64,000 bases of DNA from Aralia elata (GCA_034770075.1 CM068379.1:27961506-28025505); one strand, 5' to 3'. Shown: positions 12,750-24,847, counted from the stretch's first letter. Notes: generated by a model from the sequence alone, not told the origin. Program-made: numbers and translations.

Positions 12750-12767
12750 TCCCCAGCAGAGTCGCCA
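12750..12767 (-). other. Primer-binding site of Tat-1, tRNA-Arg-like
   Basis: In element orientation TGGCGACTCTGCTGGGGA begins two bases after the LTR. It differs at two positions from the complement of the 3' end of plant tRNA-Arg(ACG) as I recall it, and Tat/Ogre elements are known to use tRNA-Arg. The site is identical at 24830-24847 in Tat-2. Confidence 0.75.
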
Positions 12768-12769
12768 GC

Positions 12770-14869
12770 TGTCGACGCCGGGTTTTCTCGCTTAACGCGG
12801 GGGTTGTAACCCTTTCCAATTTTTAGCCTTTTGATTTAATGATTTTTTGGAAAAGGTCGGCATTGATGTCGACGGGGTTTTGAAATATCGTTTTTTATGA
12901 TGAGCCAATTAACCAGAGTCGCCAGTTGGTATATTTGAAATGGATGTACCAACTCATCCGAATTTTCGTGTTTTATAAATCGCTGGCTCATATGTGACTC
13001 CGAATTAATTGGTCTGCGAATCGAGATTCATAGAGTTCGGGGGCTTGCTTAAGTGAGGGGAAGGTGTTAGGCACCCCTCGACTTCCGTGAAACACGGTTA
13101 CCGCAATCTTGATGCTTTCCTATCCTTTAATTCATGAAATGTGTGTGTGTGCGCGCTTGTGTGTGGGTGTGTGTCTATGTGAATGTTGTGGTGAGTTTGT
13201 ATGAAAGAATCATTTGGATTTAGGGAAAATCGTGTTTTAAATTGAGAACGCTTCGGAATGTCTTTTCGGTATACACGAGAAAGCTTTATGGGAAAGGTTT
13301 GATTTTAATTGTCAAAACTATGAGATTTTCGTTAGGTGTCGTTTTGGCAAAACAAGAGTTTTAAACCTTTGCCAAAATAGGAATCGAGATCTATACGTTG
13401 CTTTCGTGAAATGATCGGGCAATTTCTAGAATCTCTTTCACCCTATGCACAAAGATTTAACAAAACGTTACTTATTTCTAAAATCAGATTTTGTGATGTT
13501 TGAGAACGATTTTTCTTTAGCTTTCTCGTTAGATAGGAATCGACATTCATTAACATTTCTCAAATTTTAACCTCGTGATTCTAATATCCTACTTTGCTTG
13601 ATTTTTATGAAAATCTTATCATTTAGCTTTGAAATCAATTTCGTGTCATAAATCAAATCAAGCATAAACACGCGTCGGGGCTATTCATGGGCATGTAAGC
13701 CATCAAAATGTCCCCGAACGCCAACAATCACAAATTTCACTATTTCGGGGCCTTAAGCACGATTCTCCGCCTTAGCGTCGTTTTAAGGCCCAACGATTAC
13801 ATATTTACAATGAAAACTACGTCATTTCTACTTCTTACATCAAGATATGTCCATCATCGGATTGGACCCCCGGGGTCGCTTTCCTAGGCTCACAACCACG
13901 ATTACTACGTACTCACAAATCAAACATTACAATAAATAACCAACGCGGAAATTCTAACAATATCACGACATCCTAGATAGCAAATTAAAGGAACCACAAC
14001 CAATACATCTCTTGTACAACAAGCAAGAAATCAAAACGTGAATATCATCGGGTTATTGAGAAGAATTTTGTTCCAATGGAAACCTCACAAATAATCCCTA
14101 ATTCATTGTTTCACAATAAATTACATGAAGACTACATTAATTTTAGCCAAATGATATGATAGAAGTTGCAAAAATAATGAGATTTTCACCTTGCAAATGA
14201 TACCAAAATTGTGTAGAAACTTGTGTATTGAGGGAAATATGAGATATATATGATATAATCTAACAACAAAGGAAATTTCTCTCTTTTTCTCTCAATTGTT
14301 GCAAGAACTTTTGCTATTTCTCTCTATTTCCGAGCTAAAACTGCTGCTGATTTCTTCTTCTTCCGCAAACTGCCCAACCTCCTGTATGCTGCCTGCTGCC
14401 GCCGAGCTTAAATAGGCTGGCCAGAGCCAGCCGCAGATCTATCTGCGGCTGGCCGCAGATAGATCTGCGGCTGGCCAGCTGGCACGCCTCCCATCGCACT
14501 CAGCTGCTGAGTGCTGATTTCCCGGTTTTCGTGCTGGCGCACCCACTTGGCCGCAGATCTATCCGCGGCTGGCGGGCTTGACTTTCTCGATTTTCGTGCC
14601 ACGCTTCGATTTTCGTACCGCAACGTCGGTTTTCGCTGACAGGCTCGTATTTCGCAGTCCGGGAACTTCCGGGAGACGTGCCACCTCATTCGGAAATGCC
14701 TGCCTCGGACGATCATGCTGTCACGTAAACTTGGGTTGCCCAAAGCATTTCGGCGGGGCCGGGCGCTCGCCCTTGTTCCCGCTCTTCTGCTCCTGCAAGC
14801 TGGTTCAATTGACGATTTCGCCCTCCTGTCATGGTTAGTAGAAGGAAACGCAAAATTTGGGTGTCTACA
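12770..14869 (-). repeat. Tat-1 5' LTR (2100 bp)
   Basis: Begins TGTAGACACCC (14869) and ends ..GTCGACA (12770) in element orientation. The promoter-like cassette lies at 14407-14475: two GCCGCAGAT/ATCTGCGGC dyads followed by CTATTTAAG. A third, imperfect dyad is at about 14550-14572. A GT microsatellite is at 13140-13175. It is the same family as the Tat-2 LTRs, but many small differences show it is an older or distinct subfamily copy. Confidence 0.9.
14407..14475 (-). promoter_or_regulatory. Putative LTR promoter of Tat-1: paired dyads and TATA-like box
   Basis: In element orientation two adjacent GCCGCAGAT-NN-ATCTGCGGC dyads are followed within about 20 bp by CTATTTAAG at 14407-14415. The position inside the LTR suits the start of the genomic transcript. 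The motif pair recurs in front of the antisense genes. Confidence 0.6.
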
Positions 14870-15369
14870 GATATGTATGATAATAAATAGGGATTGATTA
14901 TGGACTGTTGACCAATGTGTGATTGGATTTATTTTAGTGGATGCTTGAATGTATGGGTTTTATAAATGGGGTCTGCGTACCACGTCTTCTCTAATTTTTC
15001 TTAATGTAAATTCTATCTCCCTCCTATGTACTTCCCCTTGACTGCTGATCAAGGTTTCTATTTATTATAAATAGTTTTTGTAATAGGACTAGTTAGAATT
15101 AATTTTTTGAAGAATTGGAGACAAAGGAGCAAGGAGCGCTTGAAGACCCGTTTGTAATGGAGCCCGGGTTTAAATGTAATAGTTATATTTAAATTTTATT
15201 CTTGCACCCTAGGTTTGACCTTTTGGTTCACTTGGTGGCTCTAGTGAACCAAACTAGAATAAAAGTCCATAATCAATCCGGGTAGAATATAGTATTCTAT
15301 ATGTGCATGCTTACTATATATATATTATATATTATCAAACATGCTTCGCATGTAAAATAATATGACGCG

Positions 15370-15406
<37 letters not shown>

Positions 15407-15999
15407 TGCGCGCTAAACAAGATGAGACTAATAATAATAAACCCCTCAAAGAAATTATATTAAGTCTTAAGCGTTCAAAGATATTTGGAATATCGAACGT
15501 CGCCTTCTAGCATGGTAAAGCAATAGAGTATTAAATGTTTAATATGAGTTTGTTGTGTCACCACAAGGCAAATATTAAATATTTAAGATGTTGCTTTATC
15601 ACATTTGATGCTTATAAATAGATTGAACGATGCTGTTTTGTTGTGTCACCACAAGGACAGTGTTTTTCTTTCGAATATATGGAAGTGCTAGTTGGACTTA
15701 ACTTGGATAATTTTGATTCGGATGTGTCACCACTTGATCAAAATAATCTAAGAGGCAAAATAAAAGGAGTTACATAGTGATGTAATTGACAATAGTTGTC
15801 TACCTATTTATTTATATATCGTTTGTTGTGTCACCACAAGGCTATATACATTTGAAATGGGGTCCTTAATCTCACTAGCAAAACTTTAATTAGATTTGCC
15901 GAACTATATATAGAGGGTAATATAGTTTGATGAAAAATAGTGGGAGATACCAATTTAAATAAAGACCTAATTTATTTTGGTAATTAATTAAATGAATGA
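14870..15999 (+). other. Leader region of the copia element, with four spaced hairpin repeats
   Basis: No gene is seen. Four copies of a TTGTGTCACCACAA-like motif occur at 15553-15566, 15641-15654, 15723-15735 (degenerate) and 15826-15839. The 5-base arms TTGTG/CACAA can pair around TCAC. A TA microsatellite lies at 15373-15402. The region has no visible likeness to the copia 3' LTR and no tRNA-Met primer site, so the 5' LTR and primer site are probably to the left, beyond Tat-1, which appears to have inserted in this leader. Confidence 0.55.
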
Positions 16000-18900
16000 A
16001 TGCTAAAATGTTGTCTATTTCACATGCAGAATTTAAAAATGTCAAACTCACTATCACTGCGTAGCATACTTGATGCTAACAAATTGACCGGACCGAATTA
16101 CACGGACTGGTTAAGGAATCTGAGAATTGTTCTCACTGCTGAAAAGATTTCTTATGTCCTAAATTCGCCAGTCCCTGCAAGTGTTGCAGAAACAGCCTCT
16201 GAGGAAGAGATTGCTACTTTTAGAAAGTGGCAAGATGATGCAATCTTGGCTCAATGCATCATGCTCGCATCCATGAGTAACGAGCTTCAGCGTCAGCATG
16301 AAACTATGGATGCTCCTACTATATTGCTGCACCTCAAAGAGTTGTATGGTGAGCAAAGTAGGACTGCTAGATATCAGATATCTAAGGAGCTCTTCCGATC
16401 TCGTATGACCGAGGGCACTGCTGTTGAGACTCATGTCCTTAAGATGAGCAATCTGATTGAACAACTTGGACAACTTGGGTTCGTGATGGATGGGGAGTTA
16501 AGCCAAGATTTGATCTTGCAGTCACTCCCGGACACCTTCTCACAATTTGTTGTGAATTTTCACATGAATAAGTTGGACGTCAGCCTGCCTGAGTTACTTA
16601 ACATGTTGAAAACTACTGAAGGTCACTTCTCATCCAACAAGAACCAAGTCTTACTAGTGGATGATTCTTCCAAGAAAAGGAAGAGGCCCAAGGTATCTTC
16701 TGAAAAGAAGAAAAATAAGAAGGCTAAGGGCAAGGCAAAAAGAAAGGATAATAAGAAACCTGATCCAGATAGCAAGGGAATTTGCTACCATTGCAATAAG
16801 CCGGGACATTGGAAGAGGAACTGCAAGGAGTATCTTGCGGACCAAAAGAAGCTTGGAGAAGCTTCGACTTCCGATCTAGGTTTGTTCATGATTGAAATTA
16901 ATTTTTCTGAAAGTCAAAATTCTACTTGGGTATTGGATACCGGCTGTAGTTCTCACATATGTAATAATATGCAGGGACTAAGCAGAAGTAGGAAGCTGAA
17001 CAAGGATGAAGTCGTCCTACGAGTGGGAAATGGAGCAAAGGTTGCTGCATTGGCTGTAGGGACTTATTGTTTAGCACTGCCTTCGGGCAAGTTCATTAGT
17101 TTAAATAATTGTTATTATGTTCCAACACTCATTAGAAACATTATTTCAATTTCTGTATTGGATATGGATGGTTTTGATATTATAATAAAGAACAACAGTT
17201 GTTCTATTTATAATAAAAATGTTTTATATGGTGTTGGCAATTTACTGAATGGACTTTACATACTTGACTTGCATGAAAATATACTTCAAATTGAACAAAC
17301 TAAGAAAAGAAAAAGAGATGATGTTAATTATACCTTTATGTGGCACTGTAAACTCGGTCATATCAATGAAACAAGATTATCCAAGTTGCATAAGGATGGG
17401 CTTTTAGAGCTATCTGATTATGAATCATATCCAACTTGTGAATCTTGTCTCATGGGTAAAATGACTAAATCTCCTTTTACTGGAAAAGGAGAGAGAGTTA
17501 CAGAGTTGTTAGCGCTGGTACACACAGACGTTTGTGGACCTATGACAAAGAATGCACGAGGAGGGTATTCTTATTTTATTACTTTCACTGATGATCATTC
17601 TAGATTTGGATATGTGTATTTAATGAAATACAAATCTGAATCGTTTGAAAAGTTCAAAGAATTCAGAAGTGAAGTAGAGAAACAAACTGGTAAGAGTATT
17701 AAGATTCTTCGATCGGATCGAGGAGGGGAATACTTGACCAATGAGTTTCTCAATTGTCTCAAAGAAAATGGTATAATCTCACAATGGACTCCACCAGGAA
17801 CGCCACAGTTGAATGGTGTATCTGAAAGGAGAAATCGAACATTGTTGGACATGGTTCGTTCCATGATGAGTTTTACCGACCTTCCAGTATCCTTCTGGGG
17901 TTATGCCCTAGAATCGGCTGCATACCTACTTAATAAGGTACCTACCAAATCCGTCCCAAAGACTCCATATGAGATATGGACAGGGAGGAAACCAAATCTT
18001 AAGCATGTTAAGACTTGGGGTTGTCCAGCTTATGTCAAAAGGTTTGAGCATGATAAGCTGAAGACTAGATCTGACAAATGTAGATTTGTGGGATACCCTA
18101 AAGAAACATCAGGGTATTATTTCTATCATCCTACTGATCAAAAGGTGTTTGTTGCGAAACATGCTGCCTTCTTGGAAAAGGAGTTTATCCTTGAAGGGAT
18201 CAATGGGAGTAAGATATATCTTGAAGAAGTTCAAGAACCACAAAATACTACGGATCAAAGTCAGGTACCTGACCAAGTAGAAGAACCTACTGTACCACTA
18301 CCTATTCGTAAATTTGGAAGAGTACCGAAGATACCTGAGAGGTATGGATTCATCATAGAGGATGATGATGAGGTACGCATCATAGATGATGATGATCCAT
18401 TGACTTACGAAGAGGCTATGAGTAGTGAAGACTCGGAGAAATGGCTAGAAGCCATGAAATCCGAGATAGACTCCATGTATGAAAACCAAGTATGGACTTT
18501 GGTTTCACCACCCGAGGGCATTAAGCCTATTGGGTGTAAATGGGTCTTTAAGAGAAAGACTGGGGCAGATGGCAAGGTAGAGACCTATAAGGCCCGACTG
18601 GTTGCAAAAGGTTTCAAACAAAGACAAGGAGTTGACTATGATGAAACCTTCTCACCAGTAGCTATGCTCAAGTCCATTCGGATTTTGCTTGCAATTGCAG
18701 CTTATTATGACTACGAGATCTGGCAAATGGACGTGAAAACGGCCTTCCTTAATGGAGAGCTTGAGGAGAATGTATATATGATACATCCAGAGGGTTTTGT
18801 TTCAATGGTTGGAACAAACCAAGTCTGTAAGCTACAACGATCCATTTATGGATTGAAGCAAGCTTCTCGAAGGTGGAACATCCGTTTTGATGAGATAATC

Positions 18901-19911
18901 AAAAGGTTTGATTTTATCAAAAATGAGGATGAACCTTGTGTGTACAAGAAGGTTAGTGGGAGCGCTGTTTCATTCCTTGTATTATATGTTGATGACATAT
19001 TACTGATAGGGAATGATGTTCCTATGCTACAGTCGATCAAAATTTGGTTATCTAAACACTTCTCCATGAAGGACTTGGGTGAGGCATCCTATATTTTGGG
19101 GATAAAGATCTATAGAGATAGATCTAAAAGGATGCTAGGCTTGACCCAAGGAAAGTACATTGACTCAATGCTAAAGAGGTTTAGCATGGAAGATTCCAAA
19201 AGAGGACTCATGCCGATGAGCCATGGAATACATCTCTCCAAGAAACAAGCCCCAAAGACACCTGAGGAGAGAGACCGTATGAGTAAGATTCCTTATGCTT
19301 CCGCAACAGGATCTATCATGTACGGTATGATATGTACTAGACCAGATGTCACTCATGCACTTAGTGTAACGAGCAGATATCAGTCGAATCCAGGAGAAGA
19401 GCACTGGAAGGCAGTGAAAAACATCCTAAAGTACTTAAGAAGAACTAAGGATGTATTTCTTGTCTACGGTGGGTCTGAATTGAAACTAGAGGGCTATACA
19501 GACTTAAGTTTTCAAACGGACCAAGATGACAGTAAATCCGTTTCAGGGTACGTGTTTACCTTAAACGGTGGCGCAGTGAGTTGGAAAAGTTCCAAGCAGC
19601 AAACAGTTGCTGATTCGGTGACAGAGGCAGAGTACATAGCTGCAAGTGAAGCTGCAAAGGAAGCTGTTTGGATGAAGAAGTTCATAACTGAACTTGGAGT
19701 GGTTCCTAGCATTAGAGGAGCCGTACCTTTATTCTGTGACAACAACGGAGCTGTTGCGCAGGCTAAGGAACTCAGGTCTCATCAGAAATCCAAACACGTG
19801 TTGCGGCGGTTTCATTTGATTAGAGAGATCATTGAAAGAGGAGATGTCACCCTGGAGCGTGTGGACTCTCAACACAACATTGCAGATCCATTTACTAAAG
19901 CTTTAACTTAA
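16000..19911 (+). CDS. Ty1/copia gag-pol polyprotein, intact
   Basis: A single open frame of 1303 codons holds every copia domain in order: gag with SILDANKLTGPNYTDWLRNL near the start; a CCHC knuckle CYHCNKPGHWKRNC at about 262-275; protease with VLDTGCSSH at about 312; integrase with an HHCC finger (HCKLGH..CESC) and catalytic D (HTDVCGP, about 508), D (RSDRGG, about 572) and E (NGVSERRNR, about 609); RT with YVDDILLIG at about 997; and RNase H with GYTD, TEAEYIAAS and FCDNNGA to about 1290. The start at 16000 is the first ATG; M14 (MSNSLSLRS, 16039) fits family starts better. The PR-IN-RT-RH order makes it copia. One conserved site, GYTDSSF in relatives, reads GYTDLSF. Having no stops or frameshifts suggests recent or ongoing competence, but the 5' LTR is not in the window. 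Confidence 0.92.
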   Translation: MLKCCLFHMQNLKMSNSLSLRSILDANKLTGPNYTDWLRNLRIVLTAEKISYVLNSPVPASVAETASEEEIATFRKWQDDAILAQCIMLASMSNELQRQHETMDAPTILLHLKELYGEQSRTARYQISKELFRSRMTEGTAVETHVLKMSNLIEQLGQLGFVMDGELSQDLILQSLPDTFSQFVVNFHMNKLDVSLPELLNMLKTTEGHFSSNKNQVLLVDDSSKKRKRPKVSSEKKKNKKAKGKAKRKDNKKPDPDSKGICYHCNKPGHWKRNCKEYLADQKKLGEASTSDLGLFMIEINFSESQNSTWVLDTGCSSHICNNMQGLSRSRKLNKDEVVLRVGNGAKVAALAVGTYCLALPSGKFISLNNCYYVPTLIRNIISISVLDMDGFDIIIKNNSCSIYNKNVLYGVGNLLNGLYILDLHENILQIEQTKKRKRDDVNYTFMWHCKLGHINETRLSKLHKDGLLELSDYESYPTCESCLMGKMTKSPFTGKGERVTELLALVHTDVCGPMTKNARGGYSYFITFTDDHSRFGYVYLMKYKSESFEKFKEFRSEVEKQTGKSIKILRSDRGGEYLTNEFLNCLKENGIISQWTPPGTPQLNGVSERRNRTLLDMVRSMMSFTDLPVSFWGYALESAAYLLNKVPTKSVPKTPYEIWTGRKPNLKHVKTWGCPAYVKRFEHDKLKTRSDKCRFVGYPKETSGYYFYHPTDQKVFVAKHAAFLEKEFILEGINGSKIYLEEVQEPQNTTDQSQVPDQVEEPTVPLPIRKFGRVPKIPERYGFIIEDDDEVRIIDDDDPLTYEEAMSSEDSEKWLEAMKSEIDSMYENQVWTLVSPPEGIKPIGCKWVFKRKTGADGKVETYKARLVAKGFKQRQGVDYDETFSPVAMLKSIRILLAIAAYYDYEIWQMDVKTAFLNGELEENVYMIHPEGFVSMVGTNQVCKLQRSIYGLKQASRRWNIRFDEIIKRFDFIKNEDEPCVYKKVSGSAVSFLVLYVDDILLIGNDVPMLQSIKIWLSKHFSMKDLGEASYILGIKIYRDRSKRMLGLTQGKYIDSMLKRFSMEDSKRGLMPMSHGIHLSKKQAPKTPEERDRMSKIPYASATGSIMYGMICTRPDVTHALSVTSRYQSNPGEEHWKAVKNILKYLRRTKDVFLVYGGSELKLEGYTDLSFQTDQDDSKSVSGYVFTLNGGAVSWKSSKQQTVADSVTEAEYIAASEAAKEAVWMKKFITELGVVPSIRGAVPLFCDNNGAVAQAKELRSHQKSKHVLRRFHLIREIIERGDVTLERVDSQHNIADPFTKALT

Positions 19912-19970
19912 CAACAGTTTAATCGTCACTTAGAGAAGATGGGTATTAGATACCATGGCGATTGGCTTTA

Positions 19971-19984
19971 GTGCAAGTGGGATA
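19971..19984 (+). other. Polypurine tract of the copia element
   Basis: GTGCAAGTGGGATA lies directly before the 3' LTR, 60 bases after the polyprotein stop, matching the usual place of a plus-strand primer. Confidence 0.6.
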
Positions 19985-19985
19985 T

Positions 19986-21810
19986 TGAAAGTAGTATGCA
20001 CACAAGCCAATCATATTTGATATGATGTAGCATATACTTTATAATCTTATTCATTTATTAATAAAAGAATTAATTTTCTTAAAAGACATTTTATATTATC
20101 TACATAGTGTTGTTATATTAAATGTGATAAACTCATAGTTTTGAGCAATGCTTTTAGAATCATGATGGTGATCATGCTAATGAGATCTAAATTCAAGATA
20201 GCTCACAAACTAAAATTGTTCCTAATCGTTGGATTACTAAATTGGGGATTAGTGAATCCGGATAGATTAGTACATACGTTGCTTGCTCTTAGGAAGAGGA
20301 TGATTGATCTCATAATCATTTGTGTGGAGACATTAAAGCAAGTATATAGGTGCTTATTGGAGAATAAGTTCACTGAACGTGGCTCGCTAAGGAATACCTA
20401 ATGGAGTTTTACTCGTCTGTCAATAGGAATTCCTATAGTGATAGTTGTACAAGTGATCCTTGGACTTGAGATCATCATAGTATCTTGTGTATGATGAGTT
20501 ATGCTTTGACATGTCCCTTAAGACCTTGTGGGTATATCAAATGGTATGATTGGGTATAATTAGTTATACATGGAGATAGGTGAATGATCAACAAAGAATC
20601 TACCTCGTCTAGTAAAAGATGTGAATGTCCTATGTGATTCGATAAATGATAACTCAGTAGTCCTTGGCCAAGGCAGAATGAAATTAGAAAGGAGTTTCTA
20701 ATTTGCATTAATTAGAGTTATGCATTTGGGAATCGAAATACATATAATTAAATAAAATAAGACTTGACAGTAAATCCATGTCCTATATTTAATTGAGACA
20801 TTGTATGGTAGAAGGATTGAATTGTACGGTAACTATCTACTCAAAGGTTCTTTTGTGATTAATGTTGAAATCTATATTATCTGGAAAGTCGTTGATCGCT
20901 AAGGGGGCTTACCCTTATTGTAGAATAAATATTATTTATTTAAATGAATTAAATAGTTTAATTTATTTATTTAAATAAGATTAGAATTGTTCTAATTGAT
21001 TTATTCACAACCGGTTTAATATGGAGAACCTAAAGGGTCACACCGCAAAAAGGAAAACATTTATTTAAGAAGTAAATGGCATAATTGTAATAATAAGTTA
21101 AGTGTATTTAATTTAATCTATGGAGATAGAATAAATTAAATAGCTTAATATTTATTATTTAATATTTTGGAAATATTAAATATAAATTAATAAGAGGAGT
21201 CTTATTATTATTATTATTACTTTTACTATTATTTAATTCCTAATAGGGATTGGGAATTAATTAATAGAAGTACTCTCCCATGGATTCCTAATGGGATTAG
21301 GAGCATTATTAATTAAAGGAGTTTAATTATAATACAAACCCTAATCCTAAATAGTTTAGGGTAGGGTTATTCCTACATCTATAAATAAGAGGGGTCTTAT
21401 CATAGATTAGGGTTACACACTCTTGCATTAGATTGTGGAGAGTACTTACAATTTCTATAGAGATAGAAACTAGGGTTTTGCCAAATACCCAACTTCTTGA
21501 ATACTTGTTCTTCCTTGGTGGATCACCTCTAGAGGCCAAACACTTGGGTGGCTAACGTTGATCAAAGGAAGGAATCACACCGTTGAATTCGAGGAGAACA
21601 CGAAGGACTAGGAGTTGAACTTGTACCCGAGGAAGCTTTTTTCTACGAGGGTATAATTCTTATTCTCTTTCTCTTTCGTTTATATCGTTAATTGAGCACA
21701 AGGATTGATCTTGGTGATAGTTTGTATAAAATTTTAAAATCCGATTTTATCGCGCTTCCGCACTATTTATGTAATTTGATTGCATGTTCGCGCTATATAC
21801 AAACCTAACA
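19986..21810 (+). repeat. Copia 3' LTR (about 1.8 kb)
   Basis: Runs from TGAAAGTAGTATGC to CCTAACA. The right edge is firm, because a gypsy RNase H reading frame resumes at 21811 (AGTAATTGCATATGC). The first bases after it, AGTAA, should be one half of the target duplication. The start is set by the polypurine tract and could be off by a base or two. No second LTR is present to confirm it. Confidence 0.75.
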
Positions 21811-22707
21811 AGTAATTGCATATGCATCAAGACAACTCAAAGATTATGAGAAAAGGTATCCTACGCATGATCTTGAGTTAGTCGCGGTAGTATTTGCCTT
21901 AAAAATTTGGAGGCATTATTTGTACGGGGAGAGATGTGAAATATATACAGATCATAAGAGTCTGAAATATATTTTCACACAGAAGGAGTTGAACATGAGG
22001 CAGAGGAGATGGATAGAGTTGATAAAGAATTTCGATTGTGAGATCTTATATCATCCAGGGAAAGCCAACGTCGTAGCAGACGCATTGAGTCGGAAGAACC
22101 AAGAGAAATTAAATGTAATGACCAATAACGAAGTATTGATAAAAGAGTTTGACAAACTTGAGATCAAGGTGGGAGTTTCAGTTAACTTTACCGAGAAGTT
22201 ATTCGTCATGGAGGGTAGTTCGACTTTATTGGATAGAATCAAAGAACTACAGGAGACTGATGCAGAATGTCAGAAGTATAAGGCAGAAATGACTCATAAA
22301 AAGAATGTTAAGTTTAGAGTAGATAAGGATGGAGTACTGAGATACGAAAATAGAATTTGGGTACCTTCAGTACAAGAACTAAAAGACGAAATACTGAATG
22401 AAGCCCACAGTTCTAAATTCGCTGTACATCCAGGGAGTACAAAAATGTACAAAGACTTGAGCCAACATTTTTGGTGGTCTAACATGAAAAGAGAGATAGC
22501 AGAGTGGGTAAGTAAATGTTTAACATGTCAAAGGGTTAAAGTTGAACATCAGAAACCAAGTGGATTATTACAACCCTTAGAAATTCCTGAGTGGAAATGG
22601 GAGCATATTACCATGGATTTCGTAGTTGGTCTCCCTAATACACAGAAAGGTCACAATGCCATTTGAGTAATTGTAGATCGTCTTACCAAATCAGCTCATT
22701 TTCTACC
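21811..22707 (+). pseudogene. Tekay/Del-like gypsy pol, part 1: RNase H and N-terminal integrase
   Basis: The frame resumes after the copia LTR with YASRQLKDYEKRYPTHDLEL, the RNase H C-terminal half of chromodomain-bearing gypsy elements, followed by the tether (HPGKANVVADALSRK) and the integrase zinc finger (HPGSTKMYKDL..CLTCQRVK). The catalytic core starts with HITMDFVVGLP. A TGA stop at 22665 replaces the usual tryptophan after GHNAI. The reading continues as DRLTKSAHFLP up to the CTACC that is duplicated by the Tat-2 insertion. The RT and gag halves would lie left of the copia element, outside the window. Part 2 is at 34651-35601. Confidence 0.88.
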
Positions 22708-24827
22708 TGTAGACACCCAAATTTTGCGTTTCCTTCTACTAACCTTGACAGGAGGGCGAATCCGTCAATTGAACCGGCTTGCGGGAGCAAAGGAGCGGGC
22801 ACAAGGGCAAGCGCCCGGCACCGCCGCAATGATTTGGGCAGCCCAAGTCGACGTGACAGCATGATCATCCGAGGCAGGCATTTCCGAATGAGGTGGCACG
22901 TATCCCGGAAGTTCCCGGACTGCGGAATACGAGCCTGTCAGCGAAAACCGACGTTGCGGTACGAAAATCGAGGCGTGGCACGAAAATTGAGAAAGTCAAG
23001 CCCGCCAGCCGCGGATAGATCTGCGGCCAAGTGGGTGCGCCAGCACGAAAACCGGGAAATCAGCACTCAGCAGCTGAGTGCGATGGGAGGCGTGCCAGCT
23101 GGCCAGCCGCAGATCCATCTGCGGCCAGCCGCAGATAGATCTGCGGCTGGCTCTGGCCAGCCTATTTAAGCCAGCTTCGGCAGCATACAGGGGGTTCAGC
23201 CATTTTGGGAAGAAGAAGGAAATTCCAGCAGCAAAAGAGCACGGAAATAGAGAGAAAATAGTGAGATTTTGCTACAAAGATAGGAGAGAAAGGAGAGAAA
23301 AAAAAAAGAGAGAATTTCAATCCTTTTAATTTTGATTGTATCAAATACACTCCTTATCCTATTCAAATACACAAGTTCATATCCATTTGAGATCAATTGC
23401 AAGGTGAAAATTCTATTTGTTCTAGCAATTCATGTCATATTGATTGGGTAAAATTAGATGTAACTTTCATGTATCTTGTTGAAAAATGAATTAGGGATTA
23501 TGAGTGAAGTTTCCATCGGAATAAAACTCTTCCTAATAACCCGATGATATTCGTTCATTAATTTCTTTGTTTGTTTTAAGGTGTTATGTTTGGTATCATT
23601 TCCTTTAAATCGTTATTTTAGGATGTCTTGGTATTGTTAGATTATCCGGGTTGGTTTATTTTCTTGTAATATCCGATTGTTTGTGTGTGGATACTTGGTT
23701 GTGAGCCTAGGAAAGCGACCCCGGGGTCCCGATCCGATGATGGACATATCTTGATGTAAGAAGTAGAGATGACGTAGTTCTCATTGTAAATATGTAATCG
23801 TTGGGCCTTAAAACGACGCTAAGGCGAGAATCGTGCTTAAGGCCCCGAAATAGTGAAATTTGTGATTGTTGGCGTTCGGGGATATTTTGATGGCTTACAT
23901 GCCCATGAATAGCCCGACGCGTGTTTATGCTCGATTTGAATTATGACACGAAATTGATTTCAAAGCTAAATGATAAGATTTTCATAAAATCAATCAAAGT
24001 AGGATATTAGAATCACGAGGTTAAAATTTGAGAAATGTTAATGAATGTCGATTCCTATCTAATGAGAAAGCTAAAGAAAAATCGTTTTCCAAAACAACAC
24101 ACGAAATGATTTTATAAATAATTGACGTTTTATTAAATCTTTGTGCATAGGGTGAAAGAGATCCTAGAAATTGCCCATCATTTTATGAAAGCAACGTATA
24201 GATCTCGATTCCTATTTTGACGAAGGTTTAAAAAATCTTGTTTTGTTAAAACGACACTTAACGAAAATCTCATAGTTTTGATAATTAAAATCAAACCTTT
24301 CTCATAAAGCTTTCTCGTGTATGCCGAAAAGACATTCCGAAGCATCCTGAAAGTAAAACACGATTTTCCCTAAAATCCAAATGATTCTTTCATACAAACT
24401 CACCACAACATTCACATAAGCACACATACACACACATGCACGCACACACACACACATTTCATGAATTAAAGGATAGGAGAAGCATCAAGATTGCGGTAAC
24501 CGTGTTTCACGGAAGTCGAGGGGTGCCTAACACCTTCCCCTCACTTAAACAAGCCCCCGAACTCTATGAATCTCGATTCGCAGACCAATTAATTCGGAGT
24601 CACATATGAGCCAGCGATTTATAAAAACACGAAAATTCGGATGAGTTGGTACATCCATTTCAAATATACCAACTGGCGACTCTGGTTAATTGGCTCATCA
24701 TAAAACACGATCTTTCAAAACCTCGTCGACATCAATGCCGACCTTTTCCAAAAAATCATTAAATCAAAAGGCTAAAATTGGAAAAGACTAAAAGGAGACG
24801 AGAAAGCGAGAGAACCCGGCGTCGACA
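22708..24827 (+). repeat. Tat-2 left (5') LTR, 2120 bp
   Basis: Starts TGTAGACACCC and ends GGCGTCGACA. It contains paired dyads at 23101-23150, TATA-like CTATTTAAG at 23162-23170, a third dyad at about 23003-23028, a CA repeat at about 24425-24460, and a primer-site-like CTGGCGACTCTG near 24671. It is nearly identical to the right LTR. Confidence 0.95.
23101..23170 (+). promoter_or_regulatory. Putative Tat-2 LTR promoter: paired dyads and TATA-like box
   Basis: Two GCCGCAGAT-NN-ATCTGCGGC dyads separated by CA lie at 23101-23150, then CTATTTAAG at 23162-23170. The same arrangement stands upstream of the antisense genes at 1209-1274. Promoter role is inferred from its place in the LTR. Confidence 0.6.
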
Positions 24828-24829
24828 GC

Positions 24830-24847
24830 TGGCGACTCTGCTGGGGA
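24830..24847 (+). other. Primer-binding site of Tat-2, tRNA-Arg-like
   Basis: TGGCGACTCTGCTGGGGA lies two bases after the LTR end and is identical to that of Tat-1, so the element can still be primed for reverse transcription. Confidence 0.75.

Noticed and set aside
14408..14838. Open frames in Tat LTRs (also 22663-23169, 32418-32993)
   Set aside because: They fall in the LTR across the dyad cassette, in differing frames, with no domain or start context; most likely chance frames in a GC-rich stretch.
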